Assembly: GCF_000184945.1 (NCBI RefSeq)
Contig: NZ_GL586311.1
Location: 3,193,674 to 3,257,673 of the forward strand
Source: Segatella buccae ATCC 33574
GTDB taxonomy: Bacteria; Bacteroidota; Bacteroidia; Bacteroidales; Bacteroidaceae
Length of the DNA: 64,000 nt
Direction: 5' to 3'
Positions within the stretch are counted from its first letter, which is position 1, and each line of letters opens with the position of its first letter. The notes beneath the pieces were generated by a model. That model was not told the DNA's origin. It worked only from the letters and a program-made list of their open reading frames with translations, and did not search any database. Below are positions 1 to 8,341 of this stretch, in pieces. Made by a program: the position numbers and the translations under genes.

Positions 1-20
1 AAGTTGATAGCTGTTAAGTT

Positions 21-2075
21 TCACTCTATCCATATTTCTGAGCCCGTGTCCCGCGAGGCACTCCCCTCCTTCGGAGGGGCCGGGGGAGGCTTCAACTGCC
101 CCTTCTCGTCAAACATGCCATACGTGGTGCGCAACACGGTGAACTCCGTGCGGCGGTTCAGTTGGTTGCATACCTCCTGTTTCCCGGCATCCAAATGGTG
201 GATAAAATCTTCCGTGAGCACATCGCCTTCCTTCAGCCACGGATATTTGGCCGCCACCTTGCGGCGTATGGTCTTGGGCCGCTCCTTGCCATAGCCCACG
301 GGCGTGAGCCGGTCGCGGGCGATGCCATGCCCCACGAGATAGGCCACCACCGCCTCGGCGCGCCGCTGCGAGAGCCGCTTGTTATACTCCATGCTTCCCT
401 TGTAGTCGCAATGGGCACTCAGTTCGATGGTCACATTGGGATTCTCGTTGAGCAGTTTTACCAGTTCGTCGAGTGCTTTCGTACTCTCGGGCGTGAGATT
501 GGCCTTGTCAAACTCATAGAAGATATTATCTATCAACACCGGCGCCGTGATCGAGGCCAGCGGAAATTGCAGCACATGCTCTTTGCTCTCGTCCGTGGAC
601 TTCACGCCCAGTTCTTCGCGGTGGTTGAGAAAGCCCTTACACGAGGCCATGAACAGATAGTCCACGCCCGGCTTCACCACCTCCTCAAACGAACCGTCGC
701 CTTTCACGCCCACCTTTCTGTTGGTGCCGTCGCTGCCCACGATATAGACCTGTGCCGCAGGCAGTTCGTAGCCTTCCATCTCGTAGACCCACCCTTTTAC
801 CGTCTGCACGATTTCGGGATTGTCAAACGAGTAGATGTGGTCGAAGCCCCGTCCGTCTCTGCGGTTGGAGGAGAAAAAGCCGCGGTTGTGCGGCCCTTCG
901 AACGTCATGCCGAAATCGTCACCCTCGGAATTGAGCGGATAGCCCGGGTGGGATAGCCGGTAGCGACGAGTCTGCGGGTCTGCTGAAGCGATAAAGATAT
1001 CCAGTCCGCCCATGCCCGGATGTCCGTCCGACGAGAAGTAGAGGTCGCCATTGGGGCGGAAGGTGGGAAACTCCTCGTTGCCCGGCGTGTTCACCGGTTC
1101 GCCCAGATTCTCCACGCCTCCCAGTCCTGCCGCCGTGATGCGCACGCGCCAGATGTCCAGTCCGCCCATGCCGCCCGGCATGTCGCTCGTGAAGTAGAGC
1201 CACTGCCCGTCGGGCGAGATGGCCGGATGGGCAAAACTTGAGAGTGTGTCGCGGGTGATTTCGAGCAGCGCAGCCTTGCCCCATGCCGCGTCCGCGCGCG
1301 GTGACACTACGATCTGTGCATATCGCGGAGCCGAAGGCGAGGTGGTGCAGCGGGTGAGATACATGTCGCGGCCGTCGGTGCTGAAGCAGCAGGCCCCTTC
1401 GTCGTAGTCGGTGTTCAGCCCCGAGACTATCGGTTCGGGCTTCATCCACCGTCCCTTGTCATCTTTCCGCGCCACGAAGATGTCACCCGCCTTGGTGCCC
1501 GTGATGCCACTCAAGTCGTCGCCACGCGCCTCATTGCGGGTGGAGGTGAAATAGAGTTGTTCGTACTCGTCGCCGAAGAGCATGGGCGAGTAGTCTGCCC
1601 TCCGCGAATTGAAGGCATCGGCCCGTTTCACGGTGTAGCGGCTGCCCTCCTTCTTCCATTGCGGAGCCATGCGCGCAGAACGTAAAGCGTTGCGTGCAAG
1701 CACATTATCAGGCATCGAATCTACCAACACTTCCAGCTCCCGTCCCGCCTGTTTATAGTCGCCGTTTTTCAGCAGTAACCGCGCGTAGGCCAACCGGTCG
1801 TCGAGCGAAACCTGTCCGTAGCGTATGGCGTTGCGGTAGGCGGCGACGGCCTTGGGCGTGGAGTTGATTTTGCCATAGCAGTAGGCCATCTTCAAGGCCC
1901 GCTTCCCCCGGTTCTCGCGCTCCTTGGGCGGTGTCTTGGAATAGGCCTGCTTAAACTGTGCGGCGGCATCATAGTATTCGCCCAAGGCGAGGTGTTGCTC
2001 GCCTTTCTTCAAGTTGCGCTCGATGCCGCATGAGGTGAAAAGGGAGATGAGAAGGAGGGGGATAATCAGCCTCAC
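21..2075 (-). CDS. porE: PorE-like OmpA-family lipoprotein (type IX secretion)
   Basis: Predicted outer-membrane-anchored periplasmic lipoprotein that ties the type IX secretion machinery to peptidoglycan. From the chosen start the order is: short lipoprotein signal with Cys16 (LFTSC), TPR-like repeats to about residue 120, a PD40/WD40-like propeller (SPDGQWLYF, FRPNGDLYFSS) to about 400, a carboxypeptidase-regulatory-like segment (about 425-500), and an OmpA C-terminal domain with RLSQRRAEAVV. This is the domain order and length (about 680 aa) of PorE. There is no ATG near the signal peptide. The frame stays open to an ATG at 2318, but that extension would bury the signal sequence, so a GTG at 2075 is preferred. 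That GTG lies inside an R1 repeat. The last residues are encoded by an R2 repeat (50-92). The function is sure at family level; the start is less sure. Confidence 0.85.
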   Translation of the reverse strand: MRLIIPLLLISLFTSCGIERNLKKGEQHLALGEYYDAAAQFKQAYSKTPPKERENRGKRALKMAYCYGKINSTPKAVAAYRNAIRYGQVSLDDRLAYARLLLKNGDYKQAGRELEVLVDSMPDNVLARNALRSARMAPQWKKEGSRYTVKRADAFNSRRADYSPMLFGDEYEQLYFTSTRNEARGDDLSGITGTKAGDIFVARKDDKGRWMKPEPIVSGLNTDYDEGACCFSTDGRDMYLTRCTTSPSAPRYAQIVVSPRADAAWGKAALLEITRDTLSSFAHPAISPDGQWLYFTSDMPGGMGGLDIWRVRITAAGLGGVENLGEPVNTPGNEEFPTFRPNGDLYFSSDGHPGMGGLDIFIASADPQTRRYRLSHPGYPLNSEGDDFGMTFEGPHNRGFFSSNRRDGRGFDHIYSFDNPEIVQTVKGWVYEMEGYELPAAQVYIVGSDGTNRKVGVKGDGSFEEVVKPGVDYLFMASCKGFLNHREELGVKSTDESKEHVLQFPLASITAPVLIDNIFYEFDKANLTPESTKALDELVKLLNENPNVTIELSAHCDYKGSMEYNKRLSQRRAEAVVAYLVGHGIARDRLTPVGYGKERPKTIRRKVAAKYPWLKEGDVLTEDFIHHLDAGKQEVCNQLNRRTEFTVLRTTYGMFDEKGQLKPPPAPPKEGSASRDTGSEIWIE
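50..92. repeat. R2 short GC-rich repeat, copy 1
   Basis: A 43-bp stretch with the core hairpin CCCCTCCTTCGGAGGGG. It is identical to 41535-41577. Here it lies within the 3' end of the porE-like gene and supplies the last codons (PPPAPPKEG tail), so the protein end is repeat-derived. Confidence 0.85.
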
Positions 2076-2120
2076 CCCCGCCCCCTCTCCGGGGGAGAGG
2101 GGAGTGATGTGCCTATAGAC
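2066..2120. repeat. R1 GC-rich hairpin repeat, copy 1
   Basis: Begins with CAGCCTCACCCCC and ends with GGGGAGTGATGTGCCTATA, with a CTCTCCGGGGGAGAG hairpin between. It closely matches 2215-2270 and, inverted, 2639-2692. It overlaps the predicted GTG start of the porE-like gene. In form it resembles REP-type repeats. Confidence 0.8.
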
Positions 2121-2138
2121 ATTGTTTATATTTATATT

Positions 2139-2146
2139 CAAATTTA
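2139..2146 (-). promoter_or_regulatory. Possible promoter -7 box for the porE-like gene
   Basis: The minus strand reads TAAATTTG, an exact TAnnTTTG. No good -33 TTTG is visible. If used, transcription would begin near 2132. That rules out the ATG at 2318 and fits the GTG at 2075. Confidence 0.4.
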
Positions 2147-2214
2147 TAATGATAAAACGGAGCTTCGGGCGGGATATTGTGTAGAGGGAAAAGAAAGCCT
2201 TACTGTAGGTGATA

Positions 2215-2270
2215 ACAGCCTCACCCCCTGCCCTTCTCCGAGGGGAGAGGGGAGTGATATACCCATAAAG
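2215..2270. repeat. R1 GC-rich hairpin repeat, copy 2
   Basis: Second direct copy (ACAGCCTCACCCCCTGCC through GGGGAGTGATATACCCATA), about 100 bp from copy 1. The 2076-2611 stretch holds R1 and R5 repeats, the candidate promoter and no credible gene. Confidence 0.8.
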
Positions 2271-2333
2271 AACAGGATATTTACTCATAAATAACAGGAT
2301 GATGAGTCGGTCATCCAAGTCTCATCAGAATGG

Positions 2334-2424
2334 TGCGGAGCCGTTGCACGTGTCGTGCATGGCTATTGCCCGCCTTGTGCAAAGCCTATGCGCGGATGGC
2401 GCAAAGGCTTTGAACAAAACTGAA
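2334..2424. repeat. R5 TTGC/GCAA-rich repeat, copy 1
   Basis: Shares GTGCATGGCTNTTGC and CTTGTGCAANGCCNATGC with 46995-47105. The copy is diverged and contains several short inverted TTGC/GCAA words. No open frame is shared between the two copies. Confidence 0.5.
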
Positions 2425-2611
2425 GGGGTTTTGGATGAAATCAAAAGGCAGGGTAATGACTGTCACGGATGGGCTGAGGGCGGTTATGGATGGCCTCAAT
2501 AAAAAACACGGACAGGCTCAAGCGGCATAAAAGCAAGCGGAAGAAACGGGAGAAACGCCATCAAAAACTTGTTGGTGAATGAAACTTCCCAACAAGCTGT
2601 GTGTCATTACT

Positions 2612-3787
2612 TTATTTCTCATGTCCGCTCCACACGTTTATAGGCACATCACTCCGCTCTCCCCTCGGAGAGGGATCGGAGGTGAGGCTACCCTCCCACC
2701 CATTCAGTGCCTCGACAACTGCCATCACCTCCTCGCTGCTCATGGTCTGGTTGCAGGGGATGCTGAGTTCCGTCCGGTGTATCTCCTCGGTCACGGGATA
2801 GCTCCGGTCGTTCCACTCCCGATAGCACTCCTGCTTGTGCGGAGGGATGGGGTAGTGGATCATGGTGCCGATGCCCTGCGCCTGCAACCACTGTTGCAGG
2901 CGGTCGCGGTGGTGGCAGAAGACGGGGAAAATGTGATACACGTTGTCGGCCCGGTGGTCTTCCGGCAGACGGATATGCCCGTTACAGATGTGCTCCTCGT
3001 AGTATTTCGCTATCGTTTTGCGCCGGCTGTTCTCCTCGTCCAGATAGTTGAGTTTGACGGAAAGCACAGCCGCTTGCAGTTCGTCCATGCGGCTGTTCAC
3101 CCCCTTGTAGGGGAACACATATTTCCGACTGCTGCCATAGTTGGCCAAGGCACGGACGGCGGCGGCCAATTCCCCGTCGGCTGTGGTCACGGCTCCGGCA
3201 TCGCCCAGTGCCCCAAGGTTCTTGCCCGGGTAGAAACTGTGGGCTGCTGCGTCGCCGAGTGCCCCTGTGTGCCGCCCCCGATGAGTGCATCCGTGGGCCT
3301 GTGCGTTGTCTTCTATCAACTTCAGACAGTGGCGTTTACAAAGTTCCCCTATAGTTTCGGTATAGGCGCAACGCCCGTAGAGATGCACCAGCAGCACGGC
3401 CTTGGTGCGCTCCGTGATGCTGTCGGCTATCAGCCGGTCGTCTATTTGCAATGTCCGGATGTCGGGTTCCACCAGCACGGGCTTCAGTCCGCACTCCGTG
3501 ATGGACAGGATGCTGGCGATGTAGGTGTTGGCCGGAACGATGATTTCGTCGCCCTCGTGCAGGAAGCCCGACTCCTTATAGGCCCGGAAAATGAGTGAGA
3601 GAGCGTCGAGGCCGTTGCCGCAGGCGATGCAATGGGGCGTACCGATGTAGCGCGCGTAGGCCGTCTCGAAGGCTTCCACGCGCCCTCCTTGCAGATAGCG
3701 GCCGCTCTCCACGGTAGCCGCCACGGCCTCCTGAATCTCGCGGAGGTGGCAGGCAGTGACTTTTTTCAGTGACAGATATTCTATCAT
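2612..3787 (-). CDS. fdtB: DegT/DnrJ/EryC1-type sugar aminotransferase (FdtB-like)
   Basis: PLP-dependent transaminase that would aminate a dTDP-3-keto-6-deoxyhexose, the step after an FdtA-type isomerase. The 391-aa protein has the family landmarks: GNGLDAL near residue 57, the VPANTYIAS block near 84, LIEDNAQAHG (Asp160), and the Schiff-base lysine in SFYPGKNLG (Lys189). The start at 3787 has an AAGGAG Shine-Dalgarno; the longer open frame upstream is a shadow of the acyltransferase gene. It lies 19 bp after the GNAT gene, so it is probably co-transcribed. The last roughly 20 residues are encoded by an R1 repeat and differ from a normal family end. FdtB versus QdtB cannot be told apart here. 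Confidence 0.8.
   Translation of the reverse strand: MIEYLSLKKVTACHLREIQEAVAATVESGRYLQGGRVEAFETAYARYIGTPHCIACGNGLDALSLIFRAYKESGFLHEGDEIIVPANTYIASILSITECGLKPVLVEPDIRTLQIDDRLIADSITERTKAVLLVHLYGRCAYTETIGELCKRHCLKLIEDNAQAHGCTHRGRHTGALGDAAAHSFYPGKNLGALGDAGAVTTADGELAAAVRALANYGSSRKYVFPYKGVNSRMDELQAAVLSVKLNYLDEENSRRKTIAKYYEEHICNGHIRLPEDHRADNVYHIFPVFCHHRDRLQQWLQAQGIGTMIHYPIPPHKQECYREWNDRSYPVTEEIHRTELSIPCNQTMSSEEVMAVVEALNGWEGSLTSDPSPRGERSDVPINVWSGHEK
2639..2692. repeat. R1 GC-rich hairpin repeat, copy 3 (inverted)
   Basis: Inverted relative to copies 1 and 2: TATAGGCACATCACTCC, a CTCCCCTCGGAGAGGG hairpin, then GGTGAGGCT. It lies inside the 3' end of the aminotransferase gene and encodes its tail (DPSPRGERSDVPI). 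Confidence 0.8.
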
Positions 3788-3806
3788 TGTGTTTTCTCCT
3801 TGGTTT

Positions 3807-4751
3807 TCAGGGGTTCCACTCATACCAGTCGTAGCACACGCCGCGACCGCCGAACCCCTCTTTTTGGAAGATGAGGTTGCGGTTGAGATAGTGTCCACAG
3901 TCTTCGGTGGACTTGCCGAAATCGAAGTAACGATGGCCCACGGCGGCCTCCTCGATGAGTCGGGAGAAGAGCAGGTCGAGCGCGTGCAGCCTTTTTCCCT
4001 CGGGCGAGGCGGAGATGTATTGCACGTGGACGGTTTCCCCACACAAGAACAGTAACGCACCGGCCAGCACATTGTCCTCTTGGAAGGCCATGTAGAGGCG
4101 GATGCGGTCGGGGAAGCGGGCTTTCAGAAGCCGTAGTTCCGGTGCCGAATGGACGGGGCTGACATTGTATTTGTGGTGCAGATTGTCGTTGAGAATGTTC
4201 CAAAAGGTGTCGGTGTCGTCGCCTTCGGCAATGGTGATGCCGTGCTGTTCCATGGCCTTGCGGGCCCCCGTGCGGCGCAGGGTGGAGAGGCGCAGGCGGT
4301 TGTCGAGGCGCACGACCGATGCGATGTCGCGGGCCGCGAGCCGGGCATGGCACACGTTGGCGAGGGCATAGAGGTCTTCCTCGGCCGGGCGGCGGTGGTA
4401 AATCCATGGGATGGCCTTGTAAACCACACGCCCGATGCCCCATTCCCGCAACCTGCCATTGAGGAGCGCGAAGAGGTCGCACACGCCGCCGGCGGTGGCT
4501 TTCTCGTCGGTGAGCAGTCCGCCGTAGGTGAGTCCGCCGTGGGAGCAGAGGGTGCCGTCGGCCATGCGGTTGGCCGGAAGGAGGGCATAGAGGCGGTTTT
4601 TGTGATACACCATGAGCGAGAAGTCCTCAAAGCGGTCGGCATGGTAGTCCATGTAGCGGCGGTCGAGGAGGAACGTGCCCTGCCGTGAGCGGGCCGTGAA
4701 ATCGTTCCACGCAGCCTCATCGGCGGGGGTGTATCGCTTTATTTCAAACAT
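3807..4751 (-). CDS. GNAT/FemAB-like acyltransferase
   Basis: A 314-aa protein with a FemAB/GNAT-type layout, about twice a single GNAT domain. The first half carries LLDRRYMDYHADRF and a GLTYGG segment. The second has a typical core (NDNLHHKYN, then LAGALLFL and VHVQYISAS) followed by HRYFDFGKS. It starts 13 bp inside fdtA and ends 19 bp before the aminotransferase gene. The likely role is N-acylation of the amino sugar made by its neighbours. That role is inferred from context; a hexapeptide FdtC-type acetyltransferase is not present in the window. Confidence 0.7.
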   Translation of the reverse strand: MFEIKRYTPADEAAWNDFTARSRQGTFLLDRRYMDYHADRFEDFSLMVYHKNRLYALLPANRMADGTLCSHGGLTYGGLLTDEKATAGGVCDLFALLNGRLREWGIGRVVYKAIPWIYHRRPAEEDLYALANVCHARLAARDIASVVRLDNRLRLSTLRRTGARKAMEQHGITIAEGDDTDTFWNILNDNLHHKYNVSPVHSAPELRLLKARFPDRIRLYMAFQEDNVLAGALLFLCGETVHVQYISASPEGKRLHALDLLFSRLIEEAAVGHRYFDFGKSTEDCGHYLNRNLIFQKEGFGGRGVCYDWYEWNP

Positions 4752-5152
4752 TTCAGATATTCCGTGTAGTCGTCGTATTCGCGTATGTAGTCTTCCTCCT
4801 CAAACCTTTCGGAGGCGAGCACCAGACATACGGCTCCCGAGGAGAAGTCGTCGAGTGTGCGCCAAATGCCCGTCCCCACATACAGACCTTGGTAGGGGTG
4901 GTTCAAATGGAAAGTCCTGCGCTCGCGACCGTCGTCCAGCGTGACATCGAACGAACCGCTCACGGCTACGATAAACTCCTCGCAGCAGCGGTGGGCATGG
5001 CCGCCCCGGCTTTCGCCCGAGGGCACGTCGTAGGTCCAGTAGACGCGCTTCACCTCGAAGGGCACGTCTTTCAACCCCTCGGCCACGGTGAGATTGCCCC
5101 GCGGGTCGACGATCTTGGGCAGGTCGATGATATATCCTTTAGAACTTTGCAT
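4739..5152 (-). CDS. fdtA: dTDP-4-keto-6-deoxyglucose 3,4-ketoisomerase (FdtA/QdtA-type cupin)
   Basis: A 137-aa single cupin domain of the WxcM/FdtA family, which moves the keto group of dTDP-4-keto-6-deoxyglucose from C4 to C3. The diagnostic GGHAHR motif supplies the catalytic pair His52/His54, close to the positions known in Fdt[12 protein letters not shown] and [11 protein letters not shown] are typical family blocks. The start at 5152 gives the normal family length; the longer open frame upstream overlaps purT in another frame. It overlaps purT by 14 bp and the GNAT gene by 13 bp, so all are probably one transcript. Fuc3N versus Qui3N specificity is not decided by what I can see. Confidence 0.85.
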   Translation of the reverse strand: MQSSKGYIIDLPKIVDPRGNLTVAEGLKDVPFEVKRVYWTYDVPSGESRGGHAHRCCEEFIVAVSGSFDVTLDDGRERRTFHLNHPYQGLYVGTGIWRTLDDFSSGAVCLVLASERFEEEDYIREYDDYTEYLKCLK

Positions 5153-6320
5153 ACGGGTCTGTTCCCAAGACAGTTTTGGCCAGCCGCTTCGTTTTGTCAC
5201 GCAGGGCATCCATGTCGGCCCCGAGGTCGTCGTAGCAGAGGGCCACGCCCATGCGCCGACCCACGTGGGCCTCGGGCTTGCCGAAGATGCGCAGCCGCGT
5301 GCGGTCTTCCCGGAGAGCCTCTTCGAGATGGTAGTCGAGCGGGCCTGCCGACTCCACCGGCGAGAGGATGACAGCCGAGCAGCCGCAATGCTCCAGTCGG
5401 ATGGCCGGGATGGGCAGGCCGAGGAAGGCACGCAGATGGAGCTCAAACTCGCTCAGATTGGTGGTGTGGGCGAGCGTCACCATGCCCGTGTCGTGCGGGC
5501 GCGGACTCAGTTCGGAGAAGATGACTTCTCCCTGCCGGGAGAGAAAAAACTCCACGCCCCACAGCCCGCAGCCCGTGAGGGCCTCCGTCACCTTGCGGGC
5601 CATGTCTTCGGCGGCCTTCAGCGCCTCGTCGGGGAGGCGGAAGGGTTGCCAGCTCTCGCGGTAGTCGCCACCTTTCTGTATGTGGCCGATGGGCGGACAG
5701 AAGAGGGTGGGGCCCTGCTTTTGGGTCACGGTGAGCAGGGTAAACTCACTGTCGAAGTCGATGAATTCCTCGATGATGATCTCTTTCACATCGCCCCGGC
5801 TGCCCTCCATCGCATCGCGGAAAGCCTGTTCCAGTTCGCCGTCGCTATGCACGTAGCTCTGTCCGTGGCCCGACGAGCTCATCAGCGGCTTCACCACGCA
5901 GGGGAAACCTATCTCGTCGGCCGCCTTGCGGAACTCGTCGAAGGTCTTGGCGTAGAAGTATTTGGCCGTGCGAAGCCCCAGTTCCTTGGCGGCGAGGTCG
6001 CGGATGGCCCGCCGGTTCATCGTGTAGTTGACCGCCCGGGCACTCGGCACCACCTGTATGCCGGCCTTCTCGAAGTCGAACAGCCGCTCGGTGCGTATGG
6101 CTTCAATCTCGGGCACGATGATGTCGGGCCGATGCTTGCGCACCACAGCCTCAAGCGCATCGCCGTCGAGCATGGAGAAAACCTCCCGTTCGTCGGCCAC
6201 CTGCATGGCCGGTGCGTTGTCGTAGCGGTCGCAGGCCACCACATAGAGGCCCTTGCGCTTGGCCGCAATCACGAGTTCCTTGCCCAGTTCGCCCGAGCCC
6301 AATAAGAGAATTTTTTTCAT
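5139..6320 (-). CDS. purT: Formate-dependent phosphoribosylglycinamide formyltransferase (PurT)
   Basis: ATP-grasp enzyme making formyl-GAR from formate, ATP and GAR in purine synthesis. The 393-aa protein has the normal length and motif order: N-terminal [21 protein letters not shown], the ATP-grasp [14 protein letters not shown] loop, [11 protein letters not shown], and the metal-binding end [15 protein letters not shown]. The start at 6320 is the first ATG. It sits between rfbB and fdtA in an amino-sugar cluster, overlapping fdtA by 14 bp. This is metabolically unrelated to its neighbours, so the linkage is probably transcriptional only. The gap to rfbB holds an R3 repeat. Confidence 0.95.
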   Translation of the reverse strand: MKKILLLGSGELGKELVIAAKRKGLYVVACDRYDNAPAMQVADEREVFSMLDGDALEAVVRKHRPDIIVPEIEAIRTERLFDFEKAGIQVVPSARAVNYTMNRRAIRDLAAKELGLRTAKYFYAKTFDEFRKAADEIGFPCVVKPLMSSSGHGQSYVHSDGELEQAFRDAMEGSRGDVKEIIIEEFIDFDSEFTLLTVTQKQGPTLFCPPIGHIQKGGDYRESWQPFRLPDEALKAAEDMARKVTEALTGCGLWGVEFFLSRQGEVIFSELSPRPHDTGMVTLAHTTNLSEFELHLRAFLGLPIPAIRLEHCGCSAVILSPVESAGPLDYHLEEALREDRTRLRIFGKPEAHVGRRMGVALCYDDLGADMDALRDKTKRLAKTVLGTDPYAKF

Positions 6321-6350
6321 TGTAGTGGTTGGTTGTTAGGAGATGTGGTT

Positions 6351-6499
6351 AGGAGTTAAAGGGAGTTAAGGAGTTAAAGGGAGTTAAGACAACAGCTCTT
6401 CACTGACTTTTTTATCATTTTAGAAGTTAAGCCGTCAGCCTCTTGGCTATAAGGCATACGTCTTAACTCCCTTTAACTCCTTAACTCCCTTTAACTCCT
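6351..6499. repeat. R3 GGAGTTAA-flanked inverted-repeat element, copy 1
   Basis: The left flank is several GGAGTTAAAGG units ending GTTAAGACAACAG. The right flank is the reverse complement (GTCTTAACTCCC and TTTAACTCC units). They surround a unique core of about 70 bp. It fills the rfbB-purT gap. The transcript could fold into a long hairpin through the flanks. Confidence 0.9.
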
Positions 6500-6508
6500 C
6501 AAACATCA

Positions 6509-7672
6509 TCATATCTCCCCATGCTTGCTGTCGGCATACATCATGTCGTAGTATTTCTGATAGTCGCCCGATGTCACCTCCTTGATCCACTGCTGGTTGT
6601 CAAGGTTCCATTTGATGGTCTTCACGATGCCGTCGGCAAACTTGGTCTCGGGATACCAGCCCAGTTCGTCCTTGATCTTCGTCGGGTCGATGGCATAACG
6701 TTGGTCGTGGCCCAAGCGGTCGGCCACGTGGGTGATGAGGCTGTCGTTGATCCAGTCAATGCGTATGTCGCCGTGGTCGTCAAGCACCTGCTTCTTGAGC
6801 ACCTTGCGCAGCTCCTTGTCGCCGGCCATCATGTCGTGTATGGTCTTGATGGTGAGCTTCACGATGTCGATGTTCCTCATCTCGTTGTGTCCTCCCACGT
6901 TGTACACTTCCCCTTCGCGGCCCTCGCGCACCACCATGTCGATGGCCTTGCAGTGGTCTTCCACATAGAGCCAGTCGCGCACGTTGGTGCCCTCGCCGTA
7001 GACGGGCAGCCGTTTGCCCTCAAGAATGTTGTTGATGATGAGCGGAATGAGCTTCTCGGGGAAGTGGTAGGGCCCGTAGTTGTTGGAGCATCGGGTGATG
7101 CTCACGGGCATGTGGTAGGTGTCGCGGTAGGCCATGACAAAGAGGTCGGCACTCGTTTTCGAAGCCGAATAGGGACTGTGCGGACAGAGCGGAGTCTGCT
7201 CGGTGAAGTAGCCTTCGGCCCCCAGACTGCCATACACCTCGTCGGTGGACACCTGATGGTAGCGTTTGCCGGCCTTCCATGTGGGGTATCCCTGCGCGTC
7301 CTTGCCCGTGACCCAAGCCCGTCGGGCAGCGTCGAGGAGGTTTTGCGTGCCGAGGATGTTCACGCTCAGGAAGAGTTGCGGGTCTTCGATGGAGCGGTCT
7401 ACATGGCTCTCGGCGGCAAAGTTCACCACATAGTCGATGTCGTGCTCGGCAAAGAGGCGGTCGGCCAGTTCGCGGTCGCGTATGTCCCCCTTCACGAACA
7501 GGCAGCGGCGGTCGTCGATGTCGTCCTTGATGGTGCCGAGATTGCCGGCGTAGGTGAGTGCGTCGAGAACGATCACCTTGATGTCTTCGTCCCGGTATTT
7601 CTTGTAAAGCAGGTATTTGATGTAGTTGGAACCGATGAAACCTGCGGCACCGGTCACTAAGTAAGTTTTCAT
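6509..7672 (-). CDS. rfbB: dTDP-glucose 4,6-dehydratase
   Basis: Extended short-chain dehydrogenase converting dTDP-glucose to dTDP-4-keto-6-deoxyglucose. It has the NAD-binding TGAAGFIGSNY near the N-terminus, NFAAESHVDRSI, STDEVYG, the active-site YSASK pair, and RCSNNYGPYHFPEKLIP, all diagnostic of RfbB/RmlB. At 387 aa it is slightly longer than the E. coli enzyme. It supplies the substrate for the FdtA-like isomerase downstream, separated by purT. No rfbA, rfbC or rfbD is in the window, so the dTDP-rhamnose genes must lie elsewhere. The long AT-rich leader (7673-7710) shows no exact TAnnTTTG. Confidence 0.95.
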   Translation of the reverse strand: MKTYLVTGAAGFIGSNYIKYLLYKKYRDEDIKVIVLDALTYAGNLGTIKDDIDDRRCLFVKGDIRDRELADRLFAEHDIDYVVNFAAESHVDRSIEDPQLFLSVNILGTQNLLDAARRAWVTGKDAQGYPTWKAGKRYHQVSTDEVYGSLGAEGYFTEQTPLCPHSPYSASKTSADLFVMAYRDTYHMPVSITRCSNNYGPYHFPEKLIPLIINNILEGKRLPVYGEGTNVRDWLYVEDHCKAIDMVVREGREGEVYNVGGHNEMRNIDIVKLTIKTIHDMMAGDKELRKVLKKQVLDDHGDIRIDWINDSLITHVADRLGHDQRYAIDPTKIKDELGWYPETKFADGIVKTIKWNLDNQQWIKEVTSGDYQKYYDMMYADSKHGEI

Positions 7673-7827
7673 ACGGATATGTTTTTTTATTATTATTTTA
7701 TTTTAGAAATAAAAGGTGGCGGCGGGAGTCGGCATCCGTTTCGCCCGTCAGGAGTCAAAGGCAACGGTCTCGTTGCTTGGGTGTGTTGACAGCTTTCCCC
7801 CTCCTTGCCTTGCATCCGGAAGTGCCT

Positions 7828-8328
7828 CTACGCGTTCCTTTTCAATATGATAACTTCACAATCGGTGAATTTATTGCCCTCGATGGTCAGTCTCACGAGA
7901 CTTCTGTCCTTCTGCCAGCCCTGCAGTCCGGCTGCCCCGGGATTGATGTGGAGCAATCCGAGTGCTTTGTCGGACATCACTTTGAGTATGTGCGAGTGCC
8001 CCGAGATGAAGAGATTGGGCGGCGAGGCATAGATCATGTTGCGTATCGACGGGTCATACTTGCCCGGATAGCCGCCGATGTGCTTCATCAGCACATCCAC
8101 ATCCTCGCATTTGAAGCGCAGCGTCTCCCGGTAGCGGCTGCGCAGGTCGTATCCGTCGCAGTTGCCCCACACGGCCCTGAACCTCGGGCGCATGGCCTCG
8201 AAGCGGTCGGCCAGTTCGATGCTGCCGATGTCGCCGGCGTGCCATATCTCGTCACACTCGCCCAGATGTTCCTCGTAGCGGTCGTCCCAATAGCTGTGGG
8301 TGTCGCTGATGATGCCTATTGTCTTCAT
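7828..8328 (-). CDS. YfcE/MJ0936-type metallophosphoesterase
   Basis: A 166-aa calcineurin-like phosphoesterase of the short family whose members hydrolyse phosphodiesters in vitro. The metal-binding residues are visible: GIISDTHSYW (Asp, His), HAGDIGS, WGNCDGYD (Asn, Asp), SGHSHI and HINPGA. It follows the kinase-like gene by 13 bp and is probably co-transcribed with it and the MATE gene. The natural substrate is unknown. Confidence 0.85.
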   Translation of the reverse strand: MKTIGIISDTHSYWDDRYEEHLGECDEIWHAGDIGSIELADRFEAMRPRFRAVWGNCDGYDLRSRYRETLRFKCEDVDVLMKHIGGYPGKYDPSIRNMIYASPPNLFISGHSHILKVMSDKALGLLHINPGAAGLQGWQKDRSLVRLTIEGNKFTDCEVIILKRNA

Positions 8329-8341
8329 GCGTGCCTTGTGC

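Noticed and set aside
2076..2318. N-terminal extension of the porE-like protein to the ATG at 2318
   Set aside because: The extra residues are translations of two R1 repeats and would bury the lipoprotein signal. A -7 box lies inside the extension.
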